A stretch of DNA of 64,000 nucleotides from a virus. Below, piece after piece: positions 1 through 7,182 of this stretch. Each line of letters starts with the position of its first letter. Position 1 is the stretch's first letter. The position numbers and the translations under genes were made by a program. Under the pieces are notes generated by a model. The model searched no databases. It was not told the origin of the DNA and saw nothing but the letters and a program-made list of their open reading frames with translations. The DNA lies in the IMG/VR virus record IMGVR_UViG_3300005526_000008, positions 1 to 64,000 of that record. One strand, given 5' to 3'.

Positions 1-158
1 CCCGGAGCGAAAGTCGTGACACCCGAGGCCGCGACGAGCCGCCCCGCCGTCCCGCCACCAACGGCAGCGGCCGCGACCCCTACGAGGATCGTGGCGGGCG
101 TGGCCGCACCGGTCAGCCGCCGCCGCGCGAAGACCTGGACGATGAAATTCCGTTCTAG
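1..158 (+). CDS. ssb: Single-stranded DNA-binding protein, C-terminal end (5' partial)
   Basis: Reading in the frame that starts at base 3 gives an open stretch to TAG at 156-158. It is low-complexity and rich in Arg, Gly, Pro and Asp, and it ends in DLDDEIPF. A disordered Gly/Pro-rich linker followed by an acidic tip ending D-D-x-I-P-F is the hallmark of bacterial and phage SSB; the tip docks partner repair and replication proteins. The OB-fold that binds ssDNA lies off the left edge. Its presence suggests the DNA replication or recombination module lies immediately left, with the following small genes read from the same strand. The identification rests on the tail alone, but that tail is very specific. 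Confidence 0.85.
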   Translation, partial: RSESRDTRGRDEPPRRPATNGSGRDPYEDRGGRGRTGQPPPREDLDDEIPF

Positions 159-175
159 CAACGATAATTACCGGC

Positions 176-562
176 ATGGCACGGCAGCCGTCGTACCAGG
201 ATGTCCTGCCAATCCGCGACCTGGTCACGGAAGAGGAAGCCTGGGAAGCAAAGCAGTGGCTCGATACCATCGCCGACGAATGGGCGGAGGCGATGGCCGA
301 CCACAGCCGTGCCCAGTCCCGGATAAAGATGGCCGAGGCGGCCGGGATAATGGTTTCATCGGAAAAGAGCGCCATCCGCCAGCAGGCCGACGCACGCACC
401 ACGCCGCACTACGTTCGCGCCGTGGAGGCGGCCTATGTCGCGGAAAAGCGGCGCGAGAAACTCTTTGTCCAGCGCGCCGCGAAAGACCTCATCTGCCGGC
501 TTTTCCAGACCATCCGTGCCGACAAGCGTGAGCGCGGCATCCCCGATCAGGAAAGGAGATGA
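176..562 (+). CDS. Small charged helical protein downstream of ssb
   Basis: The product has 128 aa and is rich in Ala, Arg, Glu and Lys. Long stretches look alpha-helical or coiled-coil from about residue 20 to the end, and no membrane segment or signal peptide is visible. The gene starts 18 bases after the ssb stop, so the two are probably co-transcribed. The Shine-Dalgarno is poor, which suggests translational coupling to ssb. Its layout (a helix, an alanine-rich turn, then R-x-x-A-x-x-R-R) resembles small helical proteins encoded near recombination genes of other alphaproteobacterial phages, but I cannot name the family. A role in DNA metabolism is inferred from position only. Confidence 0.7.
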   Translation: MARQPSYQDVLPIRDLVTEEEAWEAKQWLDTIADEWAEAMADHSRAQSRIKMAEAAGIMVSSEKSAIRQQADARTTPHYVRAVEAAYVAEKRREKLFVQRAAKDLICRLFQTIRADKRERGIPDQERR

Positions 563-563
563 C

Positions 564-1214
564 ATGAAAGAGTATTCGTTCAACGACGATGCCGGCGATT
601 TCCTGCTTGCCCAACTCGCTAAGTCGGGATCCTCGACGAAGCTCAGGCAAGCCGCCCGGACCGCAGGCCACCAACTGGAACTGCTGAAGCCGTCGGTCAT
701 GGGGATGACCCGCGACGGTTTCTATGGCGGCCCGGCGGCGATGGTGCCGGTGGATGCGATGGTCGTCATGCTTGCGCGCGGCAAGAAGGTCGCGACCATC
801 CAAATGATGGCCAACGTGCCGGTGGCAGAGTTGTTCGCGGACATGCGCGAGGCTTCACGGGAACTGTTTCCGGACACCGGGACAGACCCGGAGGCATGGA
901 TGAAACGGATGCCGCCGGCGATGCATTTCATCATCGACCAGATCGGCTCTGTACCAGGGACAAACTCACCGAAGGGAAGCGACAATGCCATCCATGCAGC
1001 ACTTGGCACGCTGCTGAATGTATTGGGTGACGAGAGGGTGGGATGGGTTGCCGACTGGGTGCAGCGGTGTAGCGAAGCAACCATCTGTCCTGCGCTGATC
1101 GGCATGATCGGCCGGGCAAGCAGCGGAACCCCCGGCCTGTGCAGCGTGGCGTGGCCGATGACGCTTCCCTTGGCGCGATACGTCGATGCCGTGATGCCAG
1201 CAGAGGGAGACTGA
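564..1214 (+). CDS. Hypothetical protein (216 aa)
   Basis: The ATG at 564 is preceded by AAAGGAGATGAC, a strong ribosome-binding site, and almost abuts the previous stop. An in-frame start further upstream would overlap the preceding gene and has no such site. The product is soluble and Met/Ala-rich, with an internal helical stretch that reads RGKKVATIQMMANVPVAEL. I do not recognise a family or a catalytic motif. It is transcribed with its neighbours, and the next gene begins 4 bases after its stop. Function unknown. Confidence 0.7.
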   Translation: MKEYSFNDDAGDFLLAQLAKSGSSTKLRQAARTAGHQLELLKPSVMGMTRDGFYGGPAAMVPVDAMVVMLARGKKVATIQMMANVPVAELFADMREASRELFPDTGTDPEAWMKRMPPAMHFIIDQIGSVPGTNSPKGSDNAIHAALGTLLNVLGDERVGWVADWVQRCSEATICPALIGMIGRASSGTPGLCSVAWPMTLPLARYVDAVMPAEGD

Positions 1215-1217
1215 CCG

Positions 1218-1418
1218 ATGGGATGGAACGATCATGTGGAGTTCATCGAAACCGAATGCCTCGACTGCGGCGAGATCGACACCTGGGAATACTGGGACGA
1301 CGTCGCCAAGCAGCGCTACGTCGGGGCGATCGGTGAGATGATCGGCCGCGACGTGAATAAGTCCGGCCACTGCCCGCATTGCGGCTCCCCCAAAGGAGAG
1401 CTCGTCGATGACGAATGA
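1218..1418 (+). CDS. Small zinc-ribbon protein
   Basis: This 66-aa protein has two CxxC pairs, Cys14/Cys17 (CLDC) and Cys52/Cys55 (CPHC), spaced as in a zinc ribbon. The region between them is acidic and aromatic. Such mini zinc-ribbons are common among phage early proteins and usually mediate contacts with nucleic acid or RNA polymerase, but a specific role cannot be assigned. The start lies 4 bases after the preceding stop, and the 3' end overlaps the start of the next gene by 11 bases, which indicates translational coupling in one operon. Confidence 0.7.
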   Translation: MGWNDHVEFIETECLDCGEIDTWEYWDDVAKQRYVGAIGEMIGRDVNKSGHCPHCGSPKGELVDDE

Positions 1419-1635
1419 GCGGAACTGGATGGTCTATTGCGGAACCCTGCTCAACACGAGCAGCGGCGGTGGTGGACTGGAATTCTTCGGCCCGTTCACC
1501 GAGGCCGAGGCAACCACGGTCAGGGCAACGTTCGCCAAGAGCATGATGGCCGGCAGAAACCGCCACGTCGCGGGGACGTTTATGTGCGAGGCAATCCAGT
1601 TGCTGCGGGTGCCCGGGTATGGGGAGAAGAAATAA
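1408..1635 (+). CDS. Hypothetical protein (75 aa)
   Basis: The ATG at 1408 lies inside the end of the zinc-ribbon gene, with AAAGGAG about nine bases upstream. The protein is short, has a Gly-rich turn near residues 19-23, and then an EAEATTVRATFAKS helix. This resembles small phage proteins that pair a beta-hairpin with one helix. There is no signal peptide and no recognised domain. Function unknown. Confidence 0.6.
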   Translation: MTNERNWMVYCGTLLNTSSGGGGLEFFGPFTEAEATTVRATFAKSMMAGRNRHVAGTFMCEAIQLLRVPGYGEKK

Positions 1636-1836
1636 ATGGCACAGCACACCACGCCCGAGGAATGGCTGAAGCACCTGCAGAACCCGGCAATCAACGACAT
1701 CAAGCTCGCCAACTTCGTGCTGACCGACCTCGTGCACTACCAGCCTGACGGCCGCTTCAAGAGCGAGGACATCGCCAAGCTGCTGGCGCTGTTCACCGCG
1801 CTCCGCTTGCATGAAATGAACCGGACGGAGAGCTAG
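1636..1836 (+). CDS. Hypothetical protein (66 aa)
   Basis: The start codon follows the previous stop directly, and GGGGAGAAG lies upstream. The 66-aa product reads as an all-helical, mildly acidic protein containing TPEEWLKHLQNP and later KLLALFTALRLHEM. It is soluble, with no cysteines or membrane segment. I recognise no family. It sits within the run of co-directional early genes and is presumably co-translated with its neighbours. Confidence 0.6.
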   Translation: MAQHTTPEEWLKHLQNPAINDIKLANFVLTDLVHYQPDGRFKSEDIAKLLALFTALRLHEMNRTES

Positions 1837-1838
1837 CC

Positions 1839-2189
1839 GTGCCGTGCTTTGATTGCATCTGGTATCAGCGGCCGCACCCGAGCGAGACCGGGCCGCGCCG
1901 CCAGTCCGGCATCTGCCGCAACGACAACCGCATTGTCCACGCCAACTACCAGTGCATCACCTGGCGCCAGAAGGTGGTCGAGCACGACGAGGTCGGCCTG
2001 ACCAAGGCCGAGGTCGTCTGGGCCCGCGGCAACCGCGAGGATCGCCACATCAAGGCGCTGAATCACTTGTTCCGCCGCATCGAGTTCCAGCCCAATGACG
2101 ACGCCCTGCGCCGCGAATTCGCCGAAGCGCTGGCGAAGTGGCGCAACCACCGTGCCAATTTCGGGATTTCCCTGAACCACACCAAATAG
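1839..2189 (+). CDS. Small Cys-containing protein, probable metal binder
   Basis: The start is GTG at 1839, two bases after the preceding TAG, with GGAG about nine bases upstream. The N-terminus carries CFDC (Cys3/Cys6) plus Cys26 and Cys39, a plausible four-cysteine zinc site. The remainder is charged and helical, with a W-R-N-H-R-A-N segment near the end. The 116-aa length and position fit an early phage regulatory or DNA-interacting protein. That is inference, and no named family is recognised. Confidence 0.6.
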   Translation: MPCFDCIWYQRPHPSETGPRRQSGICRNDNRIVHANYQCITWRQKVVEHDEVGLTKAEVVWARGNREDRHIKALNHLFRRIEFQPNDDALRREFAEALAKWRNHRANFGISLNHTK

Positions 2190-2196
2190 GCGCCGC

Positions 2197-2721
2197 GTGA
2201 GCGCGGCCGCCCCGCCGGAAGAAACCATGCGCGCCGGCGGGCGCGGCAAGTGGTCGGACCCCGGCGTGCCGCACAAGGGCTGGACCTGCGTCGACATCGT
2301 AGATCTCGGCGCGCCCATCGAGACCTGCGAGATGTGCGAGACCATGCAGATCCGCTACGTCCACTACATGCGCCATCCCGAGTATCCCACGGACCTGGGA
2401 TGTGGCTGCATCTGCGCCGGGCACATGGAAGAGGACTACGTCGCGGCGCGCGAGCGCGAGCACAGGGTGCGGCTCGCCGGCGACAAGCGCGACCGCTGGA
2501 CGCGATCGCCGCGCTGGTGGCTCTCGCAGGCCGGCAACCCGTGCTGCGACAGAGAGCAATACCTCGTCGTAGTCTTCGCCAAGACCGGCGGGTGGGGGTT
2601 CCAGGTCATCAACCGGCTCAAGGACATCAAGACCACGGCGCGCAAGCTCTACCCCACCGTGGTCGCGGCCAAGCGGGCCTCGTTCGATGCCATCCTGTGG
2701 TGTAGCGAACATCATAGATGA
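2197..2721 (+). CDS. Conserved Cys-rich protein (CEMC...IRYVHYM type)
   Basis: The product is 174 aa from GTG at 2197. The ATG at 2227, preceded by GGAAGAA, is an equally plausible start and would give 164 aa. The core is W-T-C (Cys31), CEMC (44 and 47), IRYVHYMRHPEYP, then a CGCIC cluster (69, 71, 73). I recognise this arrangement from conserved uncharacterised proteins of alphaproteobacterial phages and plasmids. The cysteines probably bind zinc, and the C-terminal half is basic with many Trp and Lys residues. No catalytic motif is evident. It closes the first sub-block of early genes; a 120-base non-coding gap follows. Confidence 0.65.
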   Translation: MSAAAPPEETMRAGGRGKWSDPGVPHKGWTCVDIVDLGAPIETCEMCETMQIRYVHYMRHPEYPTDLGCGCICAGHMEEDYVAAREREHRVRLAGDKRDRWTRSPRWWLSQAGNPCCDREQYLVVVFAKTGGWGFQVINRLKDIKTTARKLYPTVVAAKRASFDAILWCSEHHR

Positions 2722-2736
2722 TGCTACGGAACGATC

Positions 2737-2767
2737 TTGCCCGGTCCACCATGAAGGACCATATATA
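2737..2767 (+). promoter_or_regulatory. Candidate sigma70-like promoter in the 2722-2841 gap
   Basis: The 120-base gap before the next gene is the longest untranslated stretch in the early region. It contains TTGCCC at 2737-2742 and an AT-rich CATATATA element ending at 2767, a 17-19 base spacer depending on which hexamer is taken. This is unusually AT-rich for the region. A direct repeat or operator is not obvious. It could drive the second early sub-operon starting at 2842. Only weak sequence matching supports it. Confidence 0.3.
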
Positions 2768-2841
2768 GGGGTATTGCCTCGCGGCCCCATAACGGGACCC
2801 CGCCAGTGAACCCGTCTGTTCCACGGGGGAAAGGTAATCCC

Positions 2842-3165
2842 ATGACAACCGATGTCAAACCCCGCATCCAGATATTCGGCCCCGCCGTGCTGGATGCACT
2901 CCTCAAACAGAACTCCGATCCCGCGCCCAGGCAAGCCCTGGCCGACGGGATTTTCCGGCTCCTGCTCCTGCAGGCGTCATACATAGCGAACCGCCCGCAC
3001 CGGGTAGGTTCCATCTATCTCATCGCTCCCATGAGCGATCGGGATCAAACCGAACTTTCCTGGAACATCCAGGACAACCCAAACCTCGGTGGCTTCGGCG
3101 GACAGCACGTCCTCAACGGCGGGCTTGTCAAGCACGAAGACGGCTACTGGGGAATTCACACATGA
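2842..3165 (+). CDS. Hypothetical protein (107 aa)
   Basis: The ATG at 2842 has AAAGG seven bases upstream. A longer in-frame start at 2806 lacks a ribosome-binding site. The protein has an N-terminal helix-rich half with PRQALADGIFRLLLLQAS, a moderately hydrophobic amphipathic helix but not a clear membrane span. The C-terminal half is Gly-rich (GGFGGQHVLNGG). Its stop overlaps the next start in an ATGA arrangement. Function unknown; it is the first gene after the candidate promoter. Confidence 0.6.
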   Translation: MTTDVKPRIQIFGPAVLDALLKQNSDPAPRQALADGIFRLLLLQASYIANRPHRVGSIYLIAPMSDRDQTELSWNIQDNPNLGGFGGQHVLNGGLVKHEDGYWGIHT

Positions 3166-3413
3166 CCGACTGGAACGATCCCGAAGACCGCGCCCGCCTC
3201 ATCGAGAGCATCGGTGCGGAGGCATACAACAGGGTGTTCGAACGCATGCGCCGCCAGATCGTCGTTTCGACGGTGAACGGCCATGCCATCTTTCCAGTCC
3301 AGCATACCCGTTTCGGCCGCCTGTTCCAGGTCAACAACACCGACAGAGCGTTTTCGACCCAGGCCGAGGCCGAAGCGTTTGCCAATGAAATACCGAAAGG
3401 AAACGACCAATGA
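3162..3413 (+). CDS. Hypothetical protein (83 aa)
   Basis: This small soluble protein is translationally coupled to the preceding gene by a 4-base ATGA overlap and to the next by another ATGA overlap. The N-terminus is acidic and helical (DPEDRARLIESIG), followed by a basic segment and a beta-rich region around FPVQHTRFGRLFQV. It has no cysteines or recognised domain. Double coupling argues that it is a real gene expressed in fixed proportion to its neighbours. Confidence 0.6.
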   Translation: MTDWNDPEDRARLIESIGAEAYNRVFERMRRQIVVSTVNGHAIFPVQHTRFGRLFQVNNTDRAFSTQAEAEAFANEIPKGNDQ

Positions 3414-3772
3414 AACTGACATTCCCGCGCAAGGAGGTGGAGCAACTGCTCCAGATCCTCCGCGACGCGAAGATGCCTGTGGTTCAACTGGTCGGCGATG
3501 ATGGCATCTATCTGGTGACATCCGCGGCCAGCAACAAAGGCAAGCCCTTTGTTGTCCACAGCAAGCAATGCAACTCATCCAAGATGGCGTTCGACGAGTG
3601 GTGGGACGCCAAGCGCGCGATTTTCGGCGGCGACGACGGGGTTGAGAAGATCCCGCTGCGCGACGTCGAGGCCGCCCTGGCCACCTATCCGCCGGGCCGC
3701 GACCTCGAGTTCGACATGAGCCCGAATTCGTTCGCCATGATTTCATTCGTGAAAAAAGGAGTTAAGTCATGA
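3410..3772 (+). CDS. DUF3085-like protein
   Basis: The 120-aa product contains the pattern I associate with DUF3085: a beta hairpin with D-D-G-I-Y-L, then V-V-H-S and a cysteine, E-W-W-D-A-K-R, and the acidic I-F-G-G-D-D-G-V-E at residues 71-79. DUF3085 proteins occur on plasmids and phages of Alphaproteobacteria, and their function is unknown. The start has AAAGGAAACGACC upstream and overlaps the preceding stop. The gene is also coupled to the next start, so four genes from 2842 to 4206 form an overlapping chain. Confidence 0.65.
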   Translation: MKLTFPRKEVEQLLQILRDAKMPVVQLVGDDGIYLVTSAASNKGKPFVVHSKQCNSSKMAFDEWWDAKRAIFGGDDGVEKIPLRDVEAALATYPPGRDLEFDMSPNSFAMISFVKKGVKS

Positions 3773-4206
3773 TCACCAAATTCGACAAGGACACCTGCCG
3801 CCTGCTGGGCGATGCAACCCAGCAAGCTCTCACCGAACTGGCTGCCAAGCACGGCCTCAAGGTCGTGGCCGGCGGCGGCACGTTCGAACCGGCGAGCTTC
3901 AACATGAAGGTGAGGTTCTCGCTGTCGGCAGACAATCCAAATACGGCAGCGGCCGAACGCGAGATGTTCAACCGCTACTGCAACTTCTACGGCCTCAGGC
4001 CGGAACACTACGGGACCTTCATCCCGACCGCCAAATACGGTCCGGTGCAGTTGATCGGGTTCAACCTCGGTCGCTCCCGGTTCAAGATCAAGGTGCGGCT
4101 GCCAAGCGGTAAGCTTGTGGCTTTCGACCAAACGCTTATCAGCAAACTCAAGACCCCTGGCACGCTCACCGAGACCAGCTCGCCCTTCGAGGAGGGCCAA
4201 TCATGA
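3769..4206 (+). CDS. Conserved phage hypothetical protein (145 aa)
   Basis: The ATG at 3769 overlaps the preceding stop and has an excellent AAAGGAG site. The protein starts with a helix (TQQALTELAAKHGLKVV), then GGGTFEPASFNMKVRFSL, a beta-strand segment typical of small alphaproteobacterial phage proteins of the type KHGL-V-GG-F-ktk-ef. The C-terminal half contains GPVQLIGFNLGRSRFKIKV, which looks like a nucleic-acid-binding beta barrel. That last point is inference from pattern only. Co-translated with the following gene. Confidence 0.6.
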   Translation: MITKFDKDTCRLLGDATQQALTELAAKHGLKVVAGGGTFEPASFNMKVRFSLSADNPNTAAAEREMFNRYCNFYGLRPEHYGTFIPTAKYGPVQLIGFNLGRSRFKIKVRLPSGKLVAFDQTLISKLKTPGTLTETSSPFEEGQS

Positions 4207-4508
4207 GGGGCCAGGACGGCGACGAGGACACCCGCCGCAAGGCGGACCGTCGCGTGCTGCTCCGGTCGCTCAGGTTGCGCAAACTCTTCGGCGCGTCGCG
4301 GTTCAACGACACCTTCACCGATGTCGAACTCGATGCCCAGACGGCTTTCGTCTGCTGGAACATCGTGGTGAGCGTCATCGACTGCGTGATGGACGCCCGC
4401 GGCGGCTGCGACGAGCAGGCGCTGCAACTCGAAGGCCACAAGGTCGAGGAACTGCTGGAATACGTCGCGGCCTACCTCGACCCCACCAAGCGAAAGGAGA
4501 TCACCTGA
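4203..4508 (+). CDS. Hypothetical protein (101 aa)
   Basis: The gene starts within the stop of the previous one (ATGA), with GGAGGGCC upstream. The N-terminus is strongly basic (RRKADRRVLLRSLRLRK) and could contact nucleic acid. A helical, mixed-charge segment containing VCWNIVVSVIDCVMDA follows, ending in an acidic helix. The stop overlaps the next start in a TGATG arrangement. No domain is recognised. Confidence 0.55.
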   Translation: MRGQDGDEDTRRKADRRVLLRSLRLRKLFGASRFNDTFTDVELDAQTAFVCWNIVVSVIDCVMDARGGCDEQALQLEGHKVEELLEYVAAYLDPTKRKEIT

Positions 4509-4744
4509 TGAAGATCACCCGCACTTCCATGTTCTCGGGCCAGGTCCACACCATGGACCTGCCGATCACTCTGCAACAGCTCGTCCGCTACGAAAACGGC
4601 GCGCTGGTGCAGGACGCGTTCCCCGACCTCAACGGGTCGGAGCGGGAATTCATAATGACCGGCGTCACTCCGGAGGAATGGCACAAATACATGGTGCTGC
4701 CGGAGGACAACGATCATGAGCCGTTCGGCTTGGATGGCTCGTGA
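4508..4744 (+). CDS. Conserved small protein of the IMTGVTPEEW type
   Basis: This is a 78-aa product starting MKITRTSMFSG and ending with R-E-F-I-M-T-G-V-T-P-E-E-W. I recognise this signature from a very widespread family of small hypothetical proteins in phages, plasmids and prophages, always of unknown function. The start has AAAGGAG and overlaps the previous stop; the next gene begins at its own stop codon. Its family association makes it a solid gene despite its size. Confidence 0.7.
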   Translation: MKITRTSMFSGQVHTMDLPITLQQLVRYENGALVQDAFPDLNGSEREFIMTGVTPEEWHKYMVLPEDNDHEPFGLDGS

Positions 4745-5025
4745 TGACGTTCGATCAGTTTCGCGCCTCGGGCGTCGATTGCGACGACCTGGGCGCCGCC
4801 CTGAACGATGCAATGTGGGACAAACCCGCCAAAGGCCGGATCTATCACGATAGCTACTGGATAGAACGCCGGCCCGAAACCGGGTGGGTCAACCAAAGCC
4901 CGGAGGAATGGTACCTCCTGCTCGAACGTTCTGACTTCCTCAGCGACAACCTCTCCGAACTCGAATGCCGCCTTTATCTCTACGTGATCGAGAGCGGCGG
5001 CTTCGATGACGACGAGGTGCCCTGA
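4744..5025 (+). CDS. Conserved small protein (MTFDQFRASG... type, 93 aa)
   Basis: The start is taken as ATG at 4744, with a GTG three bases earlier also possible. The sequence begins MTFDQFR and contains D-D-L-G-A-A-L-N-D-A-M-W, then R-S-D-F-L-S-D-N-L and an E-L-E-C-R-L-Y-L-Y-V helix. I have seen the same order in small proteins found beside IMTGVTPEEW genes on alphaproteobacterial replicons. That neighbourhood is preserved here. It is acidic and soluble; function unknown. Confidence 0.6.
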   Translation: MTFDQFRASGVDCDDLGAALNDAMWDKPAKGRIYHDSYWIERRPETGWVNQSPEEWYLLLERSDFLSDNLSELECRLYLYVIESGGFDDDEVP

Positions 5026-5026
5026 G

Positions 5027-5302
5027 ATGTTTTGCATCATCGTGCAAAACGCCTTCGCGCGTCCCTATCGGTTCTACACCACCCGGGACGCGGCCTTACG
5101 CGCAGCACAGCGCGTTGTTCGGCGGCACAAGTATCCGGTGCACGTCGCTTGGTGCAAGCCGGGCTACGGCCCACCCAATCCGAAGGTTTGGATGGCTTTT
5201 GTGAGCCCGGAAACTGGCACTTACCGCACGGACTACTGGTCCAGCAGCGACAAATTCGACTGCTGGTTTAACGATAACAAGAAGGAAACATCCAATGCGT
5301 AA
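5027..5302 (+). CDS. Hypothetical basic protein (91 aa)
   Basis: The ATG at 5027 lies just after the previous stop, with GAGGTG upstream. The product is basic in its first half (RPYRFYTTRDAALRAAQRVVRRHKYPV) and aromatic later (VWMAFVSPETG, TDYWSSSDKFDCWF). It overlaps the next start by 8 bases. The basic helix plus aromatic strands could suit nucleic-acid contact, but no family is recognised. Confidence 0.55.
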   Translation: MFCIIVQNAFARPYRFYTTRDAALRAAQRVVRRHKYPVHVAWCKPGYGPPNPKVWMAFVSPETGTYRTDYWSSSDKFDCWFNDNKKETSNA

Positions 5303-5609
5303 AGTCATCGACGGCATGTTGTACGACACCGACAAATCAAAGGAGGTGTGCGACATCGGCCGCCGCGGTTTCTCCCGCAACGATTTCGAGTGGGAGGATA
5401 CCCAACTCTGGCTCACCCCTCGCGGCATGTATTTCATTGCCGGCGAAGGTGGAGCGAGATCTCGCTGGGCCGAACGGCTCGGCCAGAACGGCTGTGGACC
5501 CGGTGAAGGCCTCGAGGCCATCACTATCGACGAAGCCAAGCAGCTCGTCGAGAAACACAGCACCGTGGAAGTCTACATTGCCTGCTTCGGCGAACCGGAG
5601 GAGGCATGA
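5295..5609 (+). CDS. Hypothetical protein (104 aa)
   Basis: This protein begins MRKVIDGMLYDTDKS and has a predicted beta-rich N-terminal half (YDTDKS, VCDIG, QLWLTPRGMYFIAGEGG). A helix with EAKQLVEKHS follows. The pattern MLYDT-TA-V-W-LY-TK-G-YF--G-GG resembles a small family widespread in bacteria and phages, of unknown function. The 3' end is coupled to the next gene by an ATGA overlap. Confidence 0.6.
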   Translation: MRKVIDGMLYDTDKSKEVCDIGRRGFSRNDFEWEDTQLWLTPRGMYFIAGEGGARSRWAERLGQNGCGPGEGLEAITIDEAKQLVEKHSTVEVYIACFGEPEEA

Positions 5610-5878
5610 TGGCCGTCTACAGGGTAACCCTGGTGGACGGCTCGATCTTCCTCATGTCAGGCAACATGGAGCAGGCTTCGGCCGGCATCCAGGTGAACTG
5701 GCACGACACCGCCTACGATCGTTCCGGCGGCTGGCAAAGCACCCCGTATCAAACCGCGGATGCGCGCCATAGCCCGTACGACGCGGCCCAGTTGGTCGCG
5801 GAGTATTTCAAGTCCGGGCCCGACGATTGCGAGGAGGTCGAAGACGTCGAGAAGATCGACGTGGAGAAAGACCTATGA
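5606..5878 (+). CDS. Hypothetical acidic-tailed protein (90 aa)
   Basis: Two adjacent ATGs at 5606 and 5609 follow GGAGGAGGC; the second has the better spacing. The N-terminal half appears beta-stranded. The last 25 residues are very acidic (DDCEEVEDVEKIDVEKD), a feature of some phage DNA mimics and host-factor inhibitors. At this length the resemblance is only suggestive. It overlaps its neighbours at both ends. Confidence 0.55.
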   Translation: MMAVYRVTLVDGSIFLMSGNMEQASAGIQVNWHDTAYDRSGGWQSTPYQTADARHSPYDAAQLVAEYFKSGPDDCEEVEDVEKIDVEKDL

Positions 5879-6210
5879 GCTGGTTCGGCCTGCGGCCCCC
5901 GCAAGGGACCAAGACGGCCGCACAATGGGGCTGTCGCGCCATTCTTACCGGGCGCGGCCGCGACCAGTTCATCGACATCCTGTTCGATCGCCAGCAGGGG
6001 GAGCCAGCAGGTGCCATCCCGCTGCCGTTCCAGGACTGGATGCAGGGACGCTTCAACAAATGGATCGCAGCCAACTGCGACCAGAAATGGATCGACCCGA
6101 CTGGCGGCGAGACGTTCAAGCTCGACGACGGCATGTTCCACGCCGTCGCCTGCTGTAACCGCTCGCACGGCTACCTCTACGTCTGCGCCTGGATGGATCA
6201 CGTATTCTGA
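5875..6210 (+). CDS. Hypothetical protein (111 aa)
   Basis: The ATG at 5875 is preceded by GGAGAAAGACCT. An in-frame start further left would add an Arg-rich stretch with no ribosome-binding site, so I rejected it. The product is Trp-rich, with motifs such as PFQDWMQGRFNKW and a CCNRSHGYLYVCAWMDH tail that includes three cysteines and two histidines, possibly metal-binding. It is the last gene before a terminator hairpin. Confidence 0.6.
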   Translation: MSWFGLRPPQGTKTAAQWGCRAILTGRGRDQFIDILFDRQQGEPAGAIPLPFQDWMQGRFNKWIAANCDQKWIDPTGGETFKLDDGMFHAVACCNRSHGYLYVCAWMDHVF

Positions 6211-6217
6211 AAGGCCT

Positions 6218-6252
6218 GCGCGGTCGGGCTCACACCCCGGCCGCGCTTTTCC
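6218..6252 (+). terminator. Intrinsic terminator
   Basis: An 11-bp stem (arms 6218-6228 and 6236-6246, one T-G wobble) with a 7-base loop is followed by TTTT on the plus strand. The U-run is short, so termination may be partial. It lies eight bases downstream of the gene ending at 6210 and divides the early region. Confidence 0.6.
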
Positions 6253-6269
6253 ATTTCTAAAGGAAAAAT

Positions 6270-6701
6270 ATGATGAAAACCATGCACGCGGGCCGCGGGC
6301 ATAACCGCCCCCCGCCAAAGCGATCGCACGAGCTCGCGCTGGAAAGCGCGCCCGTGCAACTGATGATGGCGGAGATGGCTATGCTTCGCAGCTCCGCCAT
6401 CCGCGAATGCAACGATCACATCTTCCAATACGTCAAATCAGCCCCGTGGGAATTCTTCCCATCGCGGCTGCGTAAGTCGCCGACCAAGAGGGCCGTACTG
6501 ATCCGGATATTCCACGCCACGTGGAAACCCGCGATCCAGACCCGCTTGGGACAGATCCGATACATCAACCGCAAGCTCGCCCGCTGCTGCGCCAACTGGC
6601 GCCTGCGGAGCGACACCGAACTCGTCGAGCCGCCGCTCTACGACGGCTACGATATCGGGGTTTATGACAGTGCTCGTTTCCAATGGAGGACTGGCCGATG
6701 A
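6270..6701 (+). CDS. Hypothetical basic protein (143 aa)
   Basis: The start is ATG at 6270, or 6273, with AAAGGAAAAA upstream. The protein is strongly basic (HAGRGHNRPPPKRSHE at the N-terminus, several KR/RR patches later) and helical, with a Trp/Phe-rich middle and CCANWRLR. High charge suggests nucleic-acid binding. It is the first gene after the terminator at 6218-6252, so it may depend on read-through or a promoter I did not recognise. No family assigned. Confidence 0.55.
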   Translation: MMKTMHAGRGHNRPPPKRSHELALESAPVQLMMAEMAMLRSSAIRECNDHIFQYVKSAPWEFFPSRLRKSPTKRAVLIRIFHATWKPAIQTRLGQIRYINRKLARCCANWRLRSDTELVEPPLYDGYDIGVYDSARFQWRTGR

Positions 6702-6931
6702 ACTTCGACCCGCGGTTCGAAATCCACGACAGCACAGGTAAGTGCATTGGCCGTCGCCTTGTCGACCGCAATGCGGCGCGCGATGCCGCGGCCAATGCCA
6801 GCCACGACGTCAAGCACTACGTCACCCTGTGGTGGATCAACGATGACGGCTGCCCGGCCCATCTGCTGGGCCATGCCGCCCGGGGCACGTTCCGTGCCCG
6901 CCCCTGCATGGAGGCCCAGACATGGCGATAA
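6698..6931 (+). CDS. Hypothetical protein (77 aa)
   Basis: The ATG at 6698 overlaps the previous stop and has TGGAGG about nine bases upstream. The sequence opens MNFDPRFEIHDSTGKCIG, then an R-N-A-A-R-D-A-A-A-N helix, then a beta segment with H-Y-V-T-L-W-W-I-N-D-D-G, a compact alpha/beta fold. A Cys/His-containing C-terminal part follows. Function unknown. Confidence 0.55.
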   Translation: MNFDPRFEIHDSTGKCIGRRLVDRNAARDAAANASHDVKHYVTLWWINDDGCPAHLLGHAARGTFRARPCMEAQTWR

Positions 6932-7182
6932 TCTTCGGTGACCCGCCCTATGCTGGTCTCTATTTCGATAGCACGATGCTCGAGGATTTCATCGCGGCCG
7001 GGATCTTGATGGTCGAGGACAAAGTACCTCCGGTCCCGCTGGACTGGCCGCTGATCGACTGGGTCAGGCAGCACGTCGACGAGGTCGCCTTCCGCCACGC
7101 CGTCGAGCGCGGCCGCAAGATGACCCCGGCCGAACGTGGCCAGTATCTGACCAAGGCGCTGGATGATAAGTGCGATGGCTAG
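6922..7182 (+). CDS. Hypothetical protein (86 aa)
   Basis: The gene starts inside the preceding gene (10-base overlap) and overlaps the following one by up to 20 bases. The product is acidic and soluble, with a Pro-rich middle (VPPVPLDWPLIDWV) and a basic C-terminal helix that includes MTPAERGQYLTKAL. No domain is recognised. The dense overlap supports expression as part of the early operon. Confidence 0.55.
   Translation: MAIIFGDPPYAGLYFDSTMLEDFIAAGILMVEDKVPPVPLDWPLIDWVRQHVDEVAFRHAVERGRKMTPAERGQYLTKALDDKCDG

Noticed and set aside
16-531. 171-aa open frame at the left edge on the plus strand
   Set aside because: It runs out of phase with the ssb end and the 128-aa gene, has Pro/Arg-rich composition typical of a GC-rich shadow frame, and lacks a ribosome-binding site.
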